Positions 26,360 to 33,766 of a stretch of DNA of 64,000 nucleotides are shown here, in pieces. The stretch spans positions 434,001 to 498,000 of the forward strand of contig CAJXJW010000003.1 in assembly GCA_913055625.1 (NCBI GenBank). Direction: 5' to 3'. How positions within the stretch are numbered: position 1 is the stretch's first letter; each line of letters opens with the position of its first letter. The notes beneath the pieces are model-generated. The model did not search any database. It was given only the letters and a program-made list of their open reading frames with translations, and had not been told where the DNA came from. The DNA is from an uncultured Pseudomonadota bacterium (lineage in GTDB: Bacteria > Pseudomonadota > Gammaproteobacteria > Steroidobacterales > Woeseiaceae). The position numbers and the translations under genes were made by a program.

Positions 26360-27625
26360 GTGAGCGCACATCCCGCCAGCAACCGACTCGACTATCTCGA
26401 CGCCGTACGGGCGTTCGCGCTGCTGCTCGGCATCGTGTTCCACGCGAGCATCTCGTTCATGCCGATCTTCATCGGCTGGGCGGTGATGGACGTGTCCACG
26501 AGCCACGTCGTGTCGGTGTTCATGCTGATCAGCCACTCGTTCCGCATGGAACTCTTCTTCCTGATCGCCGGTTTCTTCAGCCACATGACGTATCACGGCA
26601 AGGGGTTCGCGACCTTTGCGAAGTCGCGCTTCCTGCGCATCGCGATCCCGTTCGTCGTGGGCTGGTTCCTGCTACGTCCGCTGCTGGTGTCCGGCTGGAT
26701 CATGGGCGGGGAAAGTCTGCGCGGCGACGTGGACGTCGCCGGCGCGCTGAAAGGCGGTTTCGAATCGCTTGCCAGCCTGCCGCAGGGCCTGTTCGTCGGC
26801 ACGCACCTGTGGTTCCTGTACTACCTGTTGCTGATCACGGCACTGGTGTTGGTGCTCCGCCGGCTGCTGTGCCTGCACGCACCGACGAAAGCGAGGCTCA
26901 CGCGTATCGCCGATGCAAGCGCATCCTGGCTCTCGAACTCGCCCTTTGCGATCGTCACGGTGGCCGTTCCGACCACGGCCTGCCTGTGGTTCATGAACAG
27001 TTGGGGCATGGACACGCCCGACCAGTCGCTCCTGCCGCACGCACCGGTGCTGTTCGTCTACGGGGGCTTCTTCGCTTTCGGCTGGTTGCTGCACCGGCAG
27101 GGCCGACTCATCGAGCGCTTCGCGCGCCTTGGCTGGGGCCGGTTCGCCGTGTGCGCGGCCGCCGCCCTCGCCACGCTCGCTCTGGCCGGGTTCCAGGCGA
27201 ACGCCGGTCACCCGCAGTTCGCGCTGCTGAAGGCCGCGTTCTCCTACGCGTACGCGATCATGATGTGGTCGCTGGTGGCGCTCTCGATCGGCCTGTTCAA
27301 GCGCTACCTCGACCGGCCGAGCAAGGCAGTGCGTTACGTGGCCGACTCCTCCTACTGGCTGTATCTCGTGCACCTGCCGATCGTGATCTGGCTGCAGGTA
27401 GCGGTCGCCGAGCTAAACCTGCACTGGTCGGCCAAGCTCCTCGGCATCTCCGCCGTCACGATCGCCGGCGCCGTCGTACTTTACGACCTGTTCGTCCGCT
27501 CGACCTTCATCGGCGCCACGCTGAACGGCCGACGCCGGCCGCGGGTTCTGTTTCCATTCGGAAAGGGCAAGCGCACACATTCGCGGGCACCGGCAGGCGG
27601 CACATCCACGCCGCGCGGATCGTAG
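26360..27625 (+). CDS. Acyltransferase-3 family membrane protein, OpgC/MdoC-like
   Basis: A 421-residue inner-membrane protein with about ten hydrophobic segments. The N-terminal RLDYLDAVRAFALLLGIVFHASI carries the conserved Arg and His of acyltransferase 3. SFRMELFFLIAGFFSH and THLWFLYYLLLI match the layout of OpgC, which succinylates periplasmic glucans. The late ADSSYWLYLVHLPIVIWLQ is also family-typical. The GTG start follows AGGAAA. The actual acyl acceptor is unknown; the CIA30 protein upstream could handle the same carbohydrate. Confidence 0.85.
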   Translation: MSAHPASNRLDYLDAVRAFALLLGIVFHASISFMPIFIGWAVMDVSTSHVVSVFMLISHSFRMELFFLIAGFFSHMTYHGKGFATFAKSRFLRIAIPFVVGWFLLRPLLVSGWIMGGESLRGDVDVAGALKGGFESLASLPQGLFVGTHLWFLYYLLLITALVLVLRRLLCLHAPTKARLTRIADASASWLSNSPFAIVTVAVPTTACLWFMNSWGMDTPDQSLLPHAPVLFVYGGFFAFGWLLHRQGRLIERFARLGWGRFAVCAAAALATLALAGFQANAGHPQFALLKAAFSYAYAIMMWSLVALSIGLFKRYLDRPSKAVRYVADSSYWLYLVHLPIVIWLQVAVAELNLHWSAKLLGISAVTIAGAVVLYDLFVRSTFIGATLNGRRRPRVLFPFGKGKRTHSRAPAGGTSTPRGS

Positions 27626-27792
27626 GACTGGTAGCGGCCGGAATCTCAGAGCATCCGAACCAGGAGCGGCTATGCTCAGACCCGGATACCCGCGATGAGA
27701 ACGGCAAGTGCGACTACGAGTTCCACTGCCCCGCGGTGCGAGCGCCTGCTCCGGGCAGCCTTCGGGAGCGTAACTCAGGCAATACAACGCCC

Positions 27793-27808
27793 GCGTTTCC
27801 GCGGAAAC
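27793..27808. repeat. CCGCGG-core motif copy at the aroK edge of the accessory block
   Basis: Contains GTTTCCGCGGAAAC (27795-27808), a perfect 14-base palindrome, eight bases past the aroK stop codon. It is the fully symmetric form of the motif found at 23789 and six times in the HNH gene. Confidence 0.85.
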
Positions 27809-27816
27809 TCGGCTCG

Positions 27817-28332
27817 TCAGCCCCGAATTGCCTCCAGGATGTCGGTGGTCACCGCGTGCACCTTGCGGCCGTCGGTCTCCACCGTGAGGTCCGCAATCTC
27901 CTGGTACAGCGGTTCGCGCACCTCCATCAGCGCGACCAGCGACCCGCGCGGGTCGTCGTTCGCGAGCAGCGGGCGTTCGCGGCCGCGGCGGGTGCGGGCG
28001 AGCTGCTGGTCGATGCCGGTCTTGAGGTACACCACGTATCCTCGGGCGCCCAGCCGGCTCCGGTTTTCTTCGCGGACGATCGCGCCGCCGCCCGTCGCCA
28101 GCACGATACCGTCGAGGTTCGACAGGTCGTCGATGACCTTTGCCTCGCGGACCCGGAATCCCTCTTCGCCTTCCTTCTCGAAGATGAACGGGATGTCCAC
28201 GCCGGTGCGCGACTCGATCTCCTCGTCGCTGTCGACGAAGGCGAGGTGCAGCGACCGCGCAAGCTGTTTGCCGACGGCGGACTTGCCGGCGCCCGGCGGT
28301 CCTATGAGAAAGACGTTCTTGGGGTTCTTCAT
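27817..28332 (-). CDS. aroK: Shikimate kinase
   Basis: Phosphorylates shikimate with ATP. The 171-residue product has the Walker A loop GPPGAGKSAVGKQL, the shikimate-binding Asp in VDSDEEIESRTG, ATGGGAIVREENRSRL (the GGG loop and Arg) and the lid RGRERPLL. ATG at 28332 is preferred over the TTG five codons upstream. It follows pilQ as in the common pilMNOPQ-aroK-aroB cluster, but aroB does not follow it. Confidence 0.95.
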   Translation of the reverse strand: MKNPKNVFLIGPPGAGKSAVGKQLARSLHLAFVDSDEEIESRTGVDIPFIFEKEGEEGFRVREAKVIDDLSNLDGIVLATGGGAIVREENRSRLGARGYVVYLKTGIDQQLARTRRGRERPLLANDDPRGSLVALMEVREPLYQEIADLTVETDGRKVHAVTTDILEAIRG

Positions 28333-28358
28333 GTCGTGCGTTTCCAAGGCCCCGGAAA

Positions 28359-28388
28359 GAGAAAGCCAACCCGGAGGTTGGCTTTCTC
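28359..28388 (-). terminator. 13-bp perfect hairpin between pilQ and aroK
   Basis: Arms GAGAAAGCCAACC and GGTTGGCTTTCTC pair perfectly around a four-base loop. On the minus strand the stem is followed by TTTCC, a weak U-tract. It may partly terminate pil transcripts before aroK or protect the pilQ 3' end. Confidence 0.55.
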
Positions 28389-28408
28389 GGGAGCTTGCCA
28401 GGCAGCGG

Positions 28409-30604
28409 CTAGTAGATGCTGCCGCCTTCCTCGAGGATCCGCGGCGTCACGAAGATCAGCAGCTCGGCCTTGTTGTCGACCCGCTGCTTGCTGCGGAACG
28501 CCGCACCGACGAACGGGATATCGCCGAGGAACGGAACCTTGCTGATCGTCTCGCGGCGCTCGGTCTCGTAGATGCCGCCGAGGACGACCGTCTGGCCATC
28601 CGCCACGAGCACCTGCGTTTCGACCGCGCGGGTATCGATACTCGGCACGGTGCCGCCCAGGCCACCCGTCGAGATGATGTCGCCGACGTTGTCCTTGTGC
28701 ACGGTCAGATCCATGATGATGTTGTTGTCCGGCGTGATCTGCGGCGTCACCGTCAGGCTCAGCACGGCCTTCTTGAACTGGATGGTCGTGGCACCCGACG
28801 ACGCGGACTGCTGGTACGGAATTTCCACACCCTGCTCGATGCGGGCTTCCTTCTGGTTCGCCGTGATGACGCGCGGTGTCGAAACGATCTCACCGCGACC
28901 TTCGGCCTCCAGCGCCGTCAGCTCGAGGTCGACGAGGTAGTCCTCGCCCAGCACGGCCAGCGAGAAGCGGCCCGCCGGATCGGAGATCGGCACGTTGACG
29001 TTGTAGCGGTTCGACAGCGTCGGGATCTGGATCGGGAACGGCGTGCCGTTCGCCGGGTCGGCGAGGTTGTCCAGCGCCGAGTTGACCATCGTGTCGGTGC
29101 CGCCGCCCGTGCCGGACGTCACGACGAGCGTGTCGTCGTTGTAGTCATAGCCGGTCACGCCCAGGCGCACGCCGAGGTCGCGGCTGAAGTCGTCGTTGAC
29201 GACCACGATGCGCGACTCGATCAGCACCTGCTTGATCGGGATGTCGAGCGTGCGAACCATGCGGCGAATGTCCTGAAGCCGGTTAGCGGTGTCCGAAACC
29301 AGCAGCGTGTTCGTGCGGTCGTCGACGGCGATGCTGCCGCGCTCGGAGAGCATGCCGGTTTCACTCTCGCCCTGGATCAGCGAGGCCAGGTCGGCCGCTT
29401 TCGCGTAGTTGACCTGCAGGAACTCCGAATACAGCGGCTCCAGCTCGCTGATGGCCTGCTTGGCTTCGAGGTCCGCCGTCTCGCGGGCCGCGATTTCCTC
29501 GGCCGGGGCAACGATGATCACGTTACCGTTCTGGCGCATGTCGAGGCCCTTGGTCGTCATGACGATGTCGAGGGCCTGGTCCCACGGCACATTACGCAGG
29601 CGCAGCGTGACGTTGCCCTGCACGGTGTCGGAGACGACGATGTTGCGGCCCGAGGTTTCGGCCAGGAGCTGCAGCACGGCGCGGGTCTCGATGTCCTGGA
29701 AGTTCAGCGTCAGGCGCTGGCCTTCGTATTCCTTGGTCTCGGAGAACAGCGTGGACTCACCCTCGGCCGTTTCCGGCGCCGGGTTCACTTCGATCGTAAA
29801 TTCGGTATCGGTCTGGTAGGCGAGCTGCTCGTACTTGCCTTCAGCCGAGATCACGATGCGCGTGTCGAGGTTCGTACGCAGCGTGTCGACGGTCGTGACC
29901 GGGGTCGCGAAGTCCATGACGTCGAGGCGGCGCATCAGCTCGGCCGGCAGCGACGTGTCCTTGAATACGGCGACGACGCGGCCGCCTTCCTGGCGGATGT
30001 CGACGGGCGTGCCCGGGTCCGTCAGCTGGACGATGATGCGACCGCCACCGTCGCGCGTACGACGGAAGTCGACGTTCGTGACGGCACGGCTGGTCGGCGC
30101 GGCGTACGTCGGCGAGGAAGACGACTGCGGAGCGGCGGCGAACTGGGTGGTACCGGCGCTGTAGTTGCCTCCGTCGCCCAGCGTGACCGTGACAACGTTT
30201 CCGCTGCGGCTCGTCTGGTAGGCGACCATCGTATCGAGGTTGAGAACGACGCGCGTGCGGCCATTGGCCTCCGCGGTCAGAACGGTGTCGAGCGGGCCCA
30301 GGTTCACGTCACGCCGGCGGGACGACATGCCGAGCGCGGTGTCGGGCAGGTCCAGCGCGATACGCGCGGGGTTCTCGATCGTGAATGCCAGCGGCTCGGG
30401 CGCGGTCTCACTCATGATGAGCTTCAGCTCCACGCGCTGCCCGGGCAGGCTCTGCACCTGGATGTCCTGAAGGCGATTGCCCTCCTGCGCATTTGCGGCG
30501 GACATGCCCGCAAACAGCAGGACTGCTGCCTGTGCCAGTGCGGCCAGTTGACGCATCGCGGTGCGATACGCGGCCGTCGGTTTGCTATTGAGCATCATTC
30601 CCAT
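28409..30604 (-). CDS. pilQ: Type IV pilus secretin
   Basis: Outer-membrane secretin through which the pilus passes. The 731-residue precursor has a signal peptide (LAQAAVLLFAGMSAANA), two AMIN-like peptidoglycan-binding domains (about 45-130 and 165-250), an STN/secretin-N region (NFQDIETRAVLQLLAETSGRNIVV) and N1 domains (VNYAKAADLASLIQ). The C-terminal secretin core includes VLIESRIVVVNDDFSRDLG and VPFLGDIPFVGAAFRSK. Last pil gene of pilMNOPQ, 23 bases after pilP. Confidence 0.96.
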   Translation of the reverse strand: MGMMLNSKPTAAYRTAMRQLAALAQAAVLLFAGMSAANAQEGNRLQDIQVQSLPGQRVELKLIMSETAPEPLAFTIENPARIALDLPDTALGMSSRRRDVNLGPLDTVLTAEANGRTRVVLNLDTMVAYQTSRSGNVVTVTLGDGGNYSAGTTQFAAAPQSSSSPTYAAPTSRAVTNVDFRRTRDGGGRIIVQLTDPGTPVDIRQEGGRVVAVFKDTSLPAELMRRLDVMDFATPVTTVDTLRTNLDTRIVISAEGKYEQLAYQTDTEFTIEVNPAPETAEGESTLFSETKEYEGQRLTLNFQDIETRAVLQLLAETSGRNIVVSDTVQGNVTLRLRNVPWDQALDIVMTTKGLDMRQNGNVIIVAPAEEIAARETADLEAKQAISELEPLYSEFLQVNYAKAADLASLIQGESETGMLSERGSIAVDDRTNTLLVSDTANRLQDIRRMVRTLDIPIKQVLIESRIVVVNDDFSRDLGVRLGVTGYDYNDDTLVVTSGTGGGTDTMVNSALDNLADPANGTPFPIQIPTLSNRYNVNVPISDPAGRFSLAVLGEDYLVDLELTALEAEGRGEIVSTPRVITANQKEARIEQGVEIPYQQSASSGATTIQFKKAVLSLTVTPQITPDNNIIMDLTVHKDNVGDIISTGGLGGTVPSIDTRAVETQVLVADGQTVVLGGIYETERRETISKVPFLGDIPFVGAAFRSKQRVDNKAELLIFVTPRILEEGGSIY

Positions 30605-30627
30605 TTACTCCCAGTTCCTTACAGGCA

Positions 30628-31149
30628 TCAGTCGGCAAGACTGATGGCAGCATCTCTCTCGATGTAGCCACCGATCCCGTCAGAGATTAGTTCGACCAGC
30701 TTGATTTCCGCCTCGTCGATGCTGACGATGCGGCCGAAGTTCTGGCCCATGTAGTGGCCGGGCAACACCCGGTGGACGAGGCCGTCCGACGTCTGGACCA
30801 GGCCGTAGGACGTGTCGCCGAGCGCCATCGTTCCCACCATGCTGAGCGTGTCGAGCGAGAACTGTTCCAGGTACTCCGGCGTATGGCCCTTCGGCGGCTG
30901 CGGACCCGTACCGTCCCGCGCCACCTGCGGCCGGTCCGGCACGAACGGCGAGCGCACGCCTTCGGCATCGGCGTTGTACGCAAACGCGTCGTATAGCTTC
31001 ACTTCGGGAATCGGCTCGATGCGGCCGCCCCCACGCTGCTTGACCTCGTTGATATAGCGGTCCAGCTCATCCATGTTGCCGCCGCAGGCCGTGAGCGCGA
31101 ACGCGAACGCCAGCAGTGCGCCATTCCGGGCCGTGAGAGTCACTTTCAT
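30628..31149 (-). CDS. pilP: Type IV pilus alignment lipoprotein
   Basis: Inner-membrane lipoprotein that binds PilN/PilO and the PilQ N-domains. The 173-residue precursor has lipobox ALTACGG (Cys about 22), then an extended linker and the small beta domain with LDTLSMVGTMALGDTSYGLVQ and GLVHRVLPGHYMGQNFGRI. The start overlaps the pilO stop (TAATG). Confidence 0.95.
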   Translation of the reverse strand: MKVTLTARNGALLAFAFALTACGGNMDELDRYINEVKQRGGGRIEPIPEVKLYDAFAYNADAEGVRSPFVPDRPQVARDGTGPQPPKGHTPEYLEQFSLDTLSMVGTMALGDTSYGLVQTSDGLVHRVLPGHYMGQNFGRIVSIDEAEIKLVELISDGIGGYIERDAAISLAD

Positions 31150-31745
31150 TACTTGGACTCCTCGAGATAGCGGTAGGTTTGTGCCGTGACCTCCATCGAG
31201 AGGTCGTCAAAGGAATCCTGGCTCTCACGCGTGATCGTGATGTTGTGCAGCGTCACGATACGCGGCAGGGCGGCGATACCGCTGACGAAGCGCGCGATCT
31301 CGTGGTAGCCGCCGGTCAGCCGGATCTTGATCGGCTTCTCCGCGTAGAAGTCCTTGGGCACCTCCGGCTGCGGCTCGAAGAGCCGTTCCTGCAGGCCCGC
31401 ACCAAGGCCGGTCTGCGAGATGTCGACGATCAGGCTCGGAATCTCCGTCTCGCCCGGAAGCTGGCGGAGCATCGTGCCGAACGATTGCTCGATCTGCGCG
31501 AGCTGCGCCTTGTACGCGTCGTAGTTCGCTGCCTTCTTCTGCTTGCTCTCGAACGTGTCGCGATACTGCAGCTCGTCGGCCTGGGCCCGCTCGAGCACCG
31601 GCGCCATGTCCTTGACGATTTTCCAGTAGAAGCCGAGGCCGACGACGAGCAGGAAAACCATGACGATGACGGCCGCGCGAAACGCCAGCGGCCAGCGACC
31701 GACGTCGTTTACGTCGAGACTGCGGAGTTCTTCCAGGAGATTCAT
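31149..31745 (-). CDS. pilO: Type IV pilus inner-membrane alignment protein
   Basis: Bitopic protein forming the PilN-PilO heterodimer. 198 residues: a short cytoplasmic tail, one membrane helix (FRAAVIVMVFLLVVGLGFYW, about 24-43), a coiled coil (DELQYRDTFESKQKKAANYDA region) and a ferredoxin-like domain (KPIKIRLTGGYHEIARFVSG). ATG overlaps the pilN stop. Confidence 0.95.
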   Translation of the reverse strand: MNLLEELRSLDVNDVGRWPLAFRAAVIVMVFLLVVGLGFYWKIVKDMAPVLERAQADELQYRDTFESKQKKAANYDAYKAQLAQIEQSFGTMLRQLPGETEIPSLIVDISQTGLGAGLQERLFEPQPEVPKDFYAEKPIKIRLTGGYHEIARFVSGIAALPRIVTLHNITITRESQDSFDDLSMEVTAQTYRYLEESK

Positions 31746-32308
31746 TCCATGTCCTCCGCGTCGGCGTCCGTTCGGACCTGCTTCAGGTACACGGTGAACT
31801 CGGCCTGGCGCGACGCGCCGGACGTCGTTGTTTCAACTTTCTGTACTTCGGGGTCCGACAGCCACTCGGAGGCGTCGACCTGGCGCATCAGCGCCGAAAC
31901 TCGCGTGCTGGACTGGGCGACGCCCTGCACTTCGACGCGCGAACCCGTCTGCTTCATGCCGGTGAGGTACACGCCTTCCGGCATCTCCCGGGCAATCTCG
32001 TCGAACAGGTGCACGATCTCCGGCCGGCTCTTCTGCAGCTGCTCGATGATCTCCATGCGGGCGATCAGTCGGTCCTTCTGCCGCTCGAGCGTCGAGATCT
32101 CCTCGATGCTCTTGTCGAGCTCGGCGATCTCCGCGCGCAGTCGCTGGTTGCGCGCCTCCTGGTTACTGATCATCTGCGAGTACGCAAAAATGATGCCCAT
32201 GACGACCGCGATGCCGGCGACGACGGCACCGGCCGTTGCGACGCCGAAGTCGCGTTGACGCCGCTTGCGCTCTTCCTCGCGCCAGGGGAGTAGGTTAATG
32301 CGTGGCAT
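31742..32308 (-). CDS. pilN: Type IV pilus assembly protein PilN
   Basis: 188 residues. The extreme N-terminus MPRINLLPWREEERKRRQ is the conserved tail that binds PilM. It is followed by one membrane helix (GAVVAGIAVVMGIIFAYSQM), a coiled coil and a C-terminal domain with GVYLTGMKQTGSRVEVQG. The start overlaps the pilM stop as TAATG. Confidence 0.96.
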   Translation of the reverse strand: MPRINLLPWREEERKRRQRDFGVATAGAVVAGIAVVMGIIFAYSQMISNQEARNQRLRAEIAELDKSIEEISTLERQKDRLIARMEIIEQLQKSRPEIVHLFDEIAREMPEGVYLTGMKQTGSRVEVQGVAQSSTRVSALMRQVDASEWLSDPEVQKVETTTSGASRQAEFTVYLKQVRTDADAEDME

Positions 32309-33369
32309 TAGTCAAAGCTCCTCAGTGCAAGTCCGCAAGCGGTGAGCAGTGCGGTTGCATCCTTGTGTACGCCCTGGGACTTGGCCTTGGACGAGATCTT
32401 CATCTGGCCAAGCGGATCACCGACCTCGGTCGGGATGCCGACCCGGCTCGAGATCACGTCGGCGATGCCCGGGATGTTCGCGCAGCCGCCGCAGACGAGG
32501 ATCATGTCCGGCTGCTCGCGGCCGCCGCCCGATGCCAGGTAGAACTGGAGCGAACGGCTGACCTGCTGCGTCATGTCATCGATGAACGGTTCCAGCACTT
32601 CCGGCTGGTAGTTCGACGGCAGGCCGCCCTGCTTCTTCGCGCGGCCGGCGTCTTCCATCGACAGGCCGTAGGTCCGCATGATTTCCTCGGTGAGCTGTTG
32701 TCCGCCGAAGTTGAAGTCACGCGTGTAGATGACCTTGAGGTCCTGCAGGACGCTGAACGTCGTGGACGAGGCACCGATATCGACGACCGCCACCGACTGG
32801 CCCATGCCGCCGTCGGCGATCTGGTGGCTCATGAGCTGGCAGGCATTCTCGAGCGCGAAGGCTTCGACGTCGACGACGGCCGTGGAAAGGCCGGCGGCGG
32901 TGACCGCGGCCTGGCGCTGCTCGACGTTGTCGGTACGCGTCGCGACCAGCAACACGTCCATCAGTTCGGGGTCTTTCTCGTTCGGGCCGATGATCTCGTA
33001 ATCGAAGCTGACCTCTTCCATCGGGAACGGGATGTACTGGTCCGCCTGGATCTCCACCTGGCCCTCCAGGTCCCGTTCGGACAGGCTGGACGGCATCTGG
33101 ATGACCTTGGTGATGGCGGCGTCGCCACTGATCGCCACGGCGACGTCGGTGGACTTCGCGCCGGCGCGCTTGACCGCCCGGCGGATGGCTTCGCCGACGG
33201 CCTTCGCGTCGACGATCGCTTTTTCACTGACCGAACTCGGGGGCGTCGGCTCGGCGGAGTAGGACTCCACCCGGTAGCGTTTGCCGCTCTGCGACAGCTC
33301 GATCAGTTTTACCGACGAGGTCGTGATATCGAGGCCCAACAATGGTTGAGATTTCTTTCCGAATAACAC
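32308..33369 (-). CDS. pilM: Type IV pilus actin-like ATPase PilM
   Basis: Cytoplasmic actin/FtsA-like protein that docks on the PilN tail. 353 residues. It begins MLFGKKSQPLLGLDITTSSVK (phosphate-1 loop) and has AVVDIGASSTTFSVL (phosphate-2) and LVCGGCANIPGIADV (adenosine motif). GTG start at 33369 with AGGG upstream. First gene of the pil operon. Confidence 0.95.
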   Translation of the reverse strand: MLFGKKSQPLLGLDITTSSVKLIELSQSGKRYRVESYSAEPTPPSSVSEKAIVDAKAVGEAIRRAVKRAGAKSTDVAVAISGDAAITKVIQMPSSLSERDLEGQVEIQADQYIPFPMEEVSFDYEIIGPNEKDPELMDVLLVATRTDNVEQRQAAVTAAGLSTAVVDVEAFALENACQLMSHQIADGGMGQSVAVVDIGASSTTFSVLQDLKVIYTRDFNFGGQQLTEEIMRTYGLSMEDAGRAKKQGGLPSNYQPEVLEPFIDDMTQQVSRSLQFYLASGGGREQPDMILVCGGCANIPGIADVISSRVGIPTEVGDPLGQMKISSKAKSQGVHKDATALLTACGLALRSFD

Positions 33370-33766
33370 TGGTTTTTCCCTTCCCTGTCGGTAGGTTGCG
33401 AGCCAAACGTAGGTTTGGACTCAGCAAAGCGATTTAACTATATATCAATAAAATGTTAAATAAAACGTGACTTTCTTCACGATCCCGCGAACGCATGGTA
33501 CTGCGCACAGGGCCGGCATTCTGTGAACTGGTCGACGCCTGCCGGGGGGAATCCGGGCGTCCCGGCGGAGGCCTTCCGGATTCGTTGCCAGGCTCCGTTC
33601 CCGCGTCGTCGACGTTGCGGCTGCCGGCACGCGGTCGCTATCATCTGTCGCCTTGCGTGGCACCAGAGCGCCACATTCCGGGCATTTCCCCGACACCACC
33701 TTACATTTCACTGTCGAGACCGGTGCCGCCGTAAATGAGGGCGTTAGCCTCGAAACGCCAGCGACT
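33370..33766. other. 397-base divergent intergenic region pilM/mrcA
   Basis: No gene is supported here. A markedly AT-rich stretch at 33425-33475 stands out. On the minus strand it contains TTTTAT, a 17-base spacer and TATAGT, a plausible pilM promoter. A short stem CCAAAC/GTTTGG lies near 33403-33418 in the expected pilM leader. The GC-rich half toward mrcA shows nothing clear. Confidence 0.45.

Larger units (their letters stand above)
23789..27808. mobile_element. Putative motif-bounded accessory block inserted between aroK and aroB
   Basis: This stretch separates aroK from aroB, which are normally adjacent, and a CCGCGG-core motif lies at each end (23789-23806 and 27793-27808). It carries a membrane-fused sigma factor on the minus strand and a CIA30-domain protein plus an OpgC-like acyltransferase on the plus strand. 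A third repeat element lies between the divergent genes. No transposase, integrase or target duplication is visible, so movement is inferred from context only. Motif ends may be insertion joints or merely sites the motif colonised. Confidence 0.35.
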
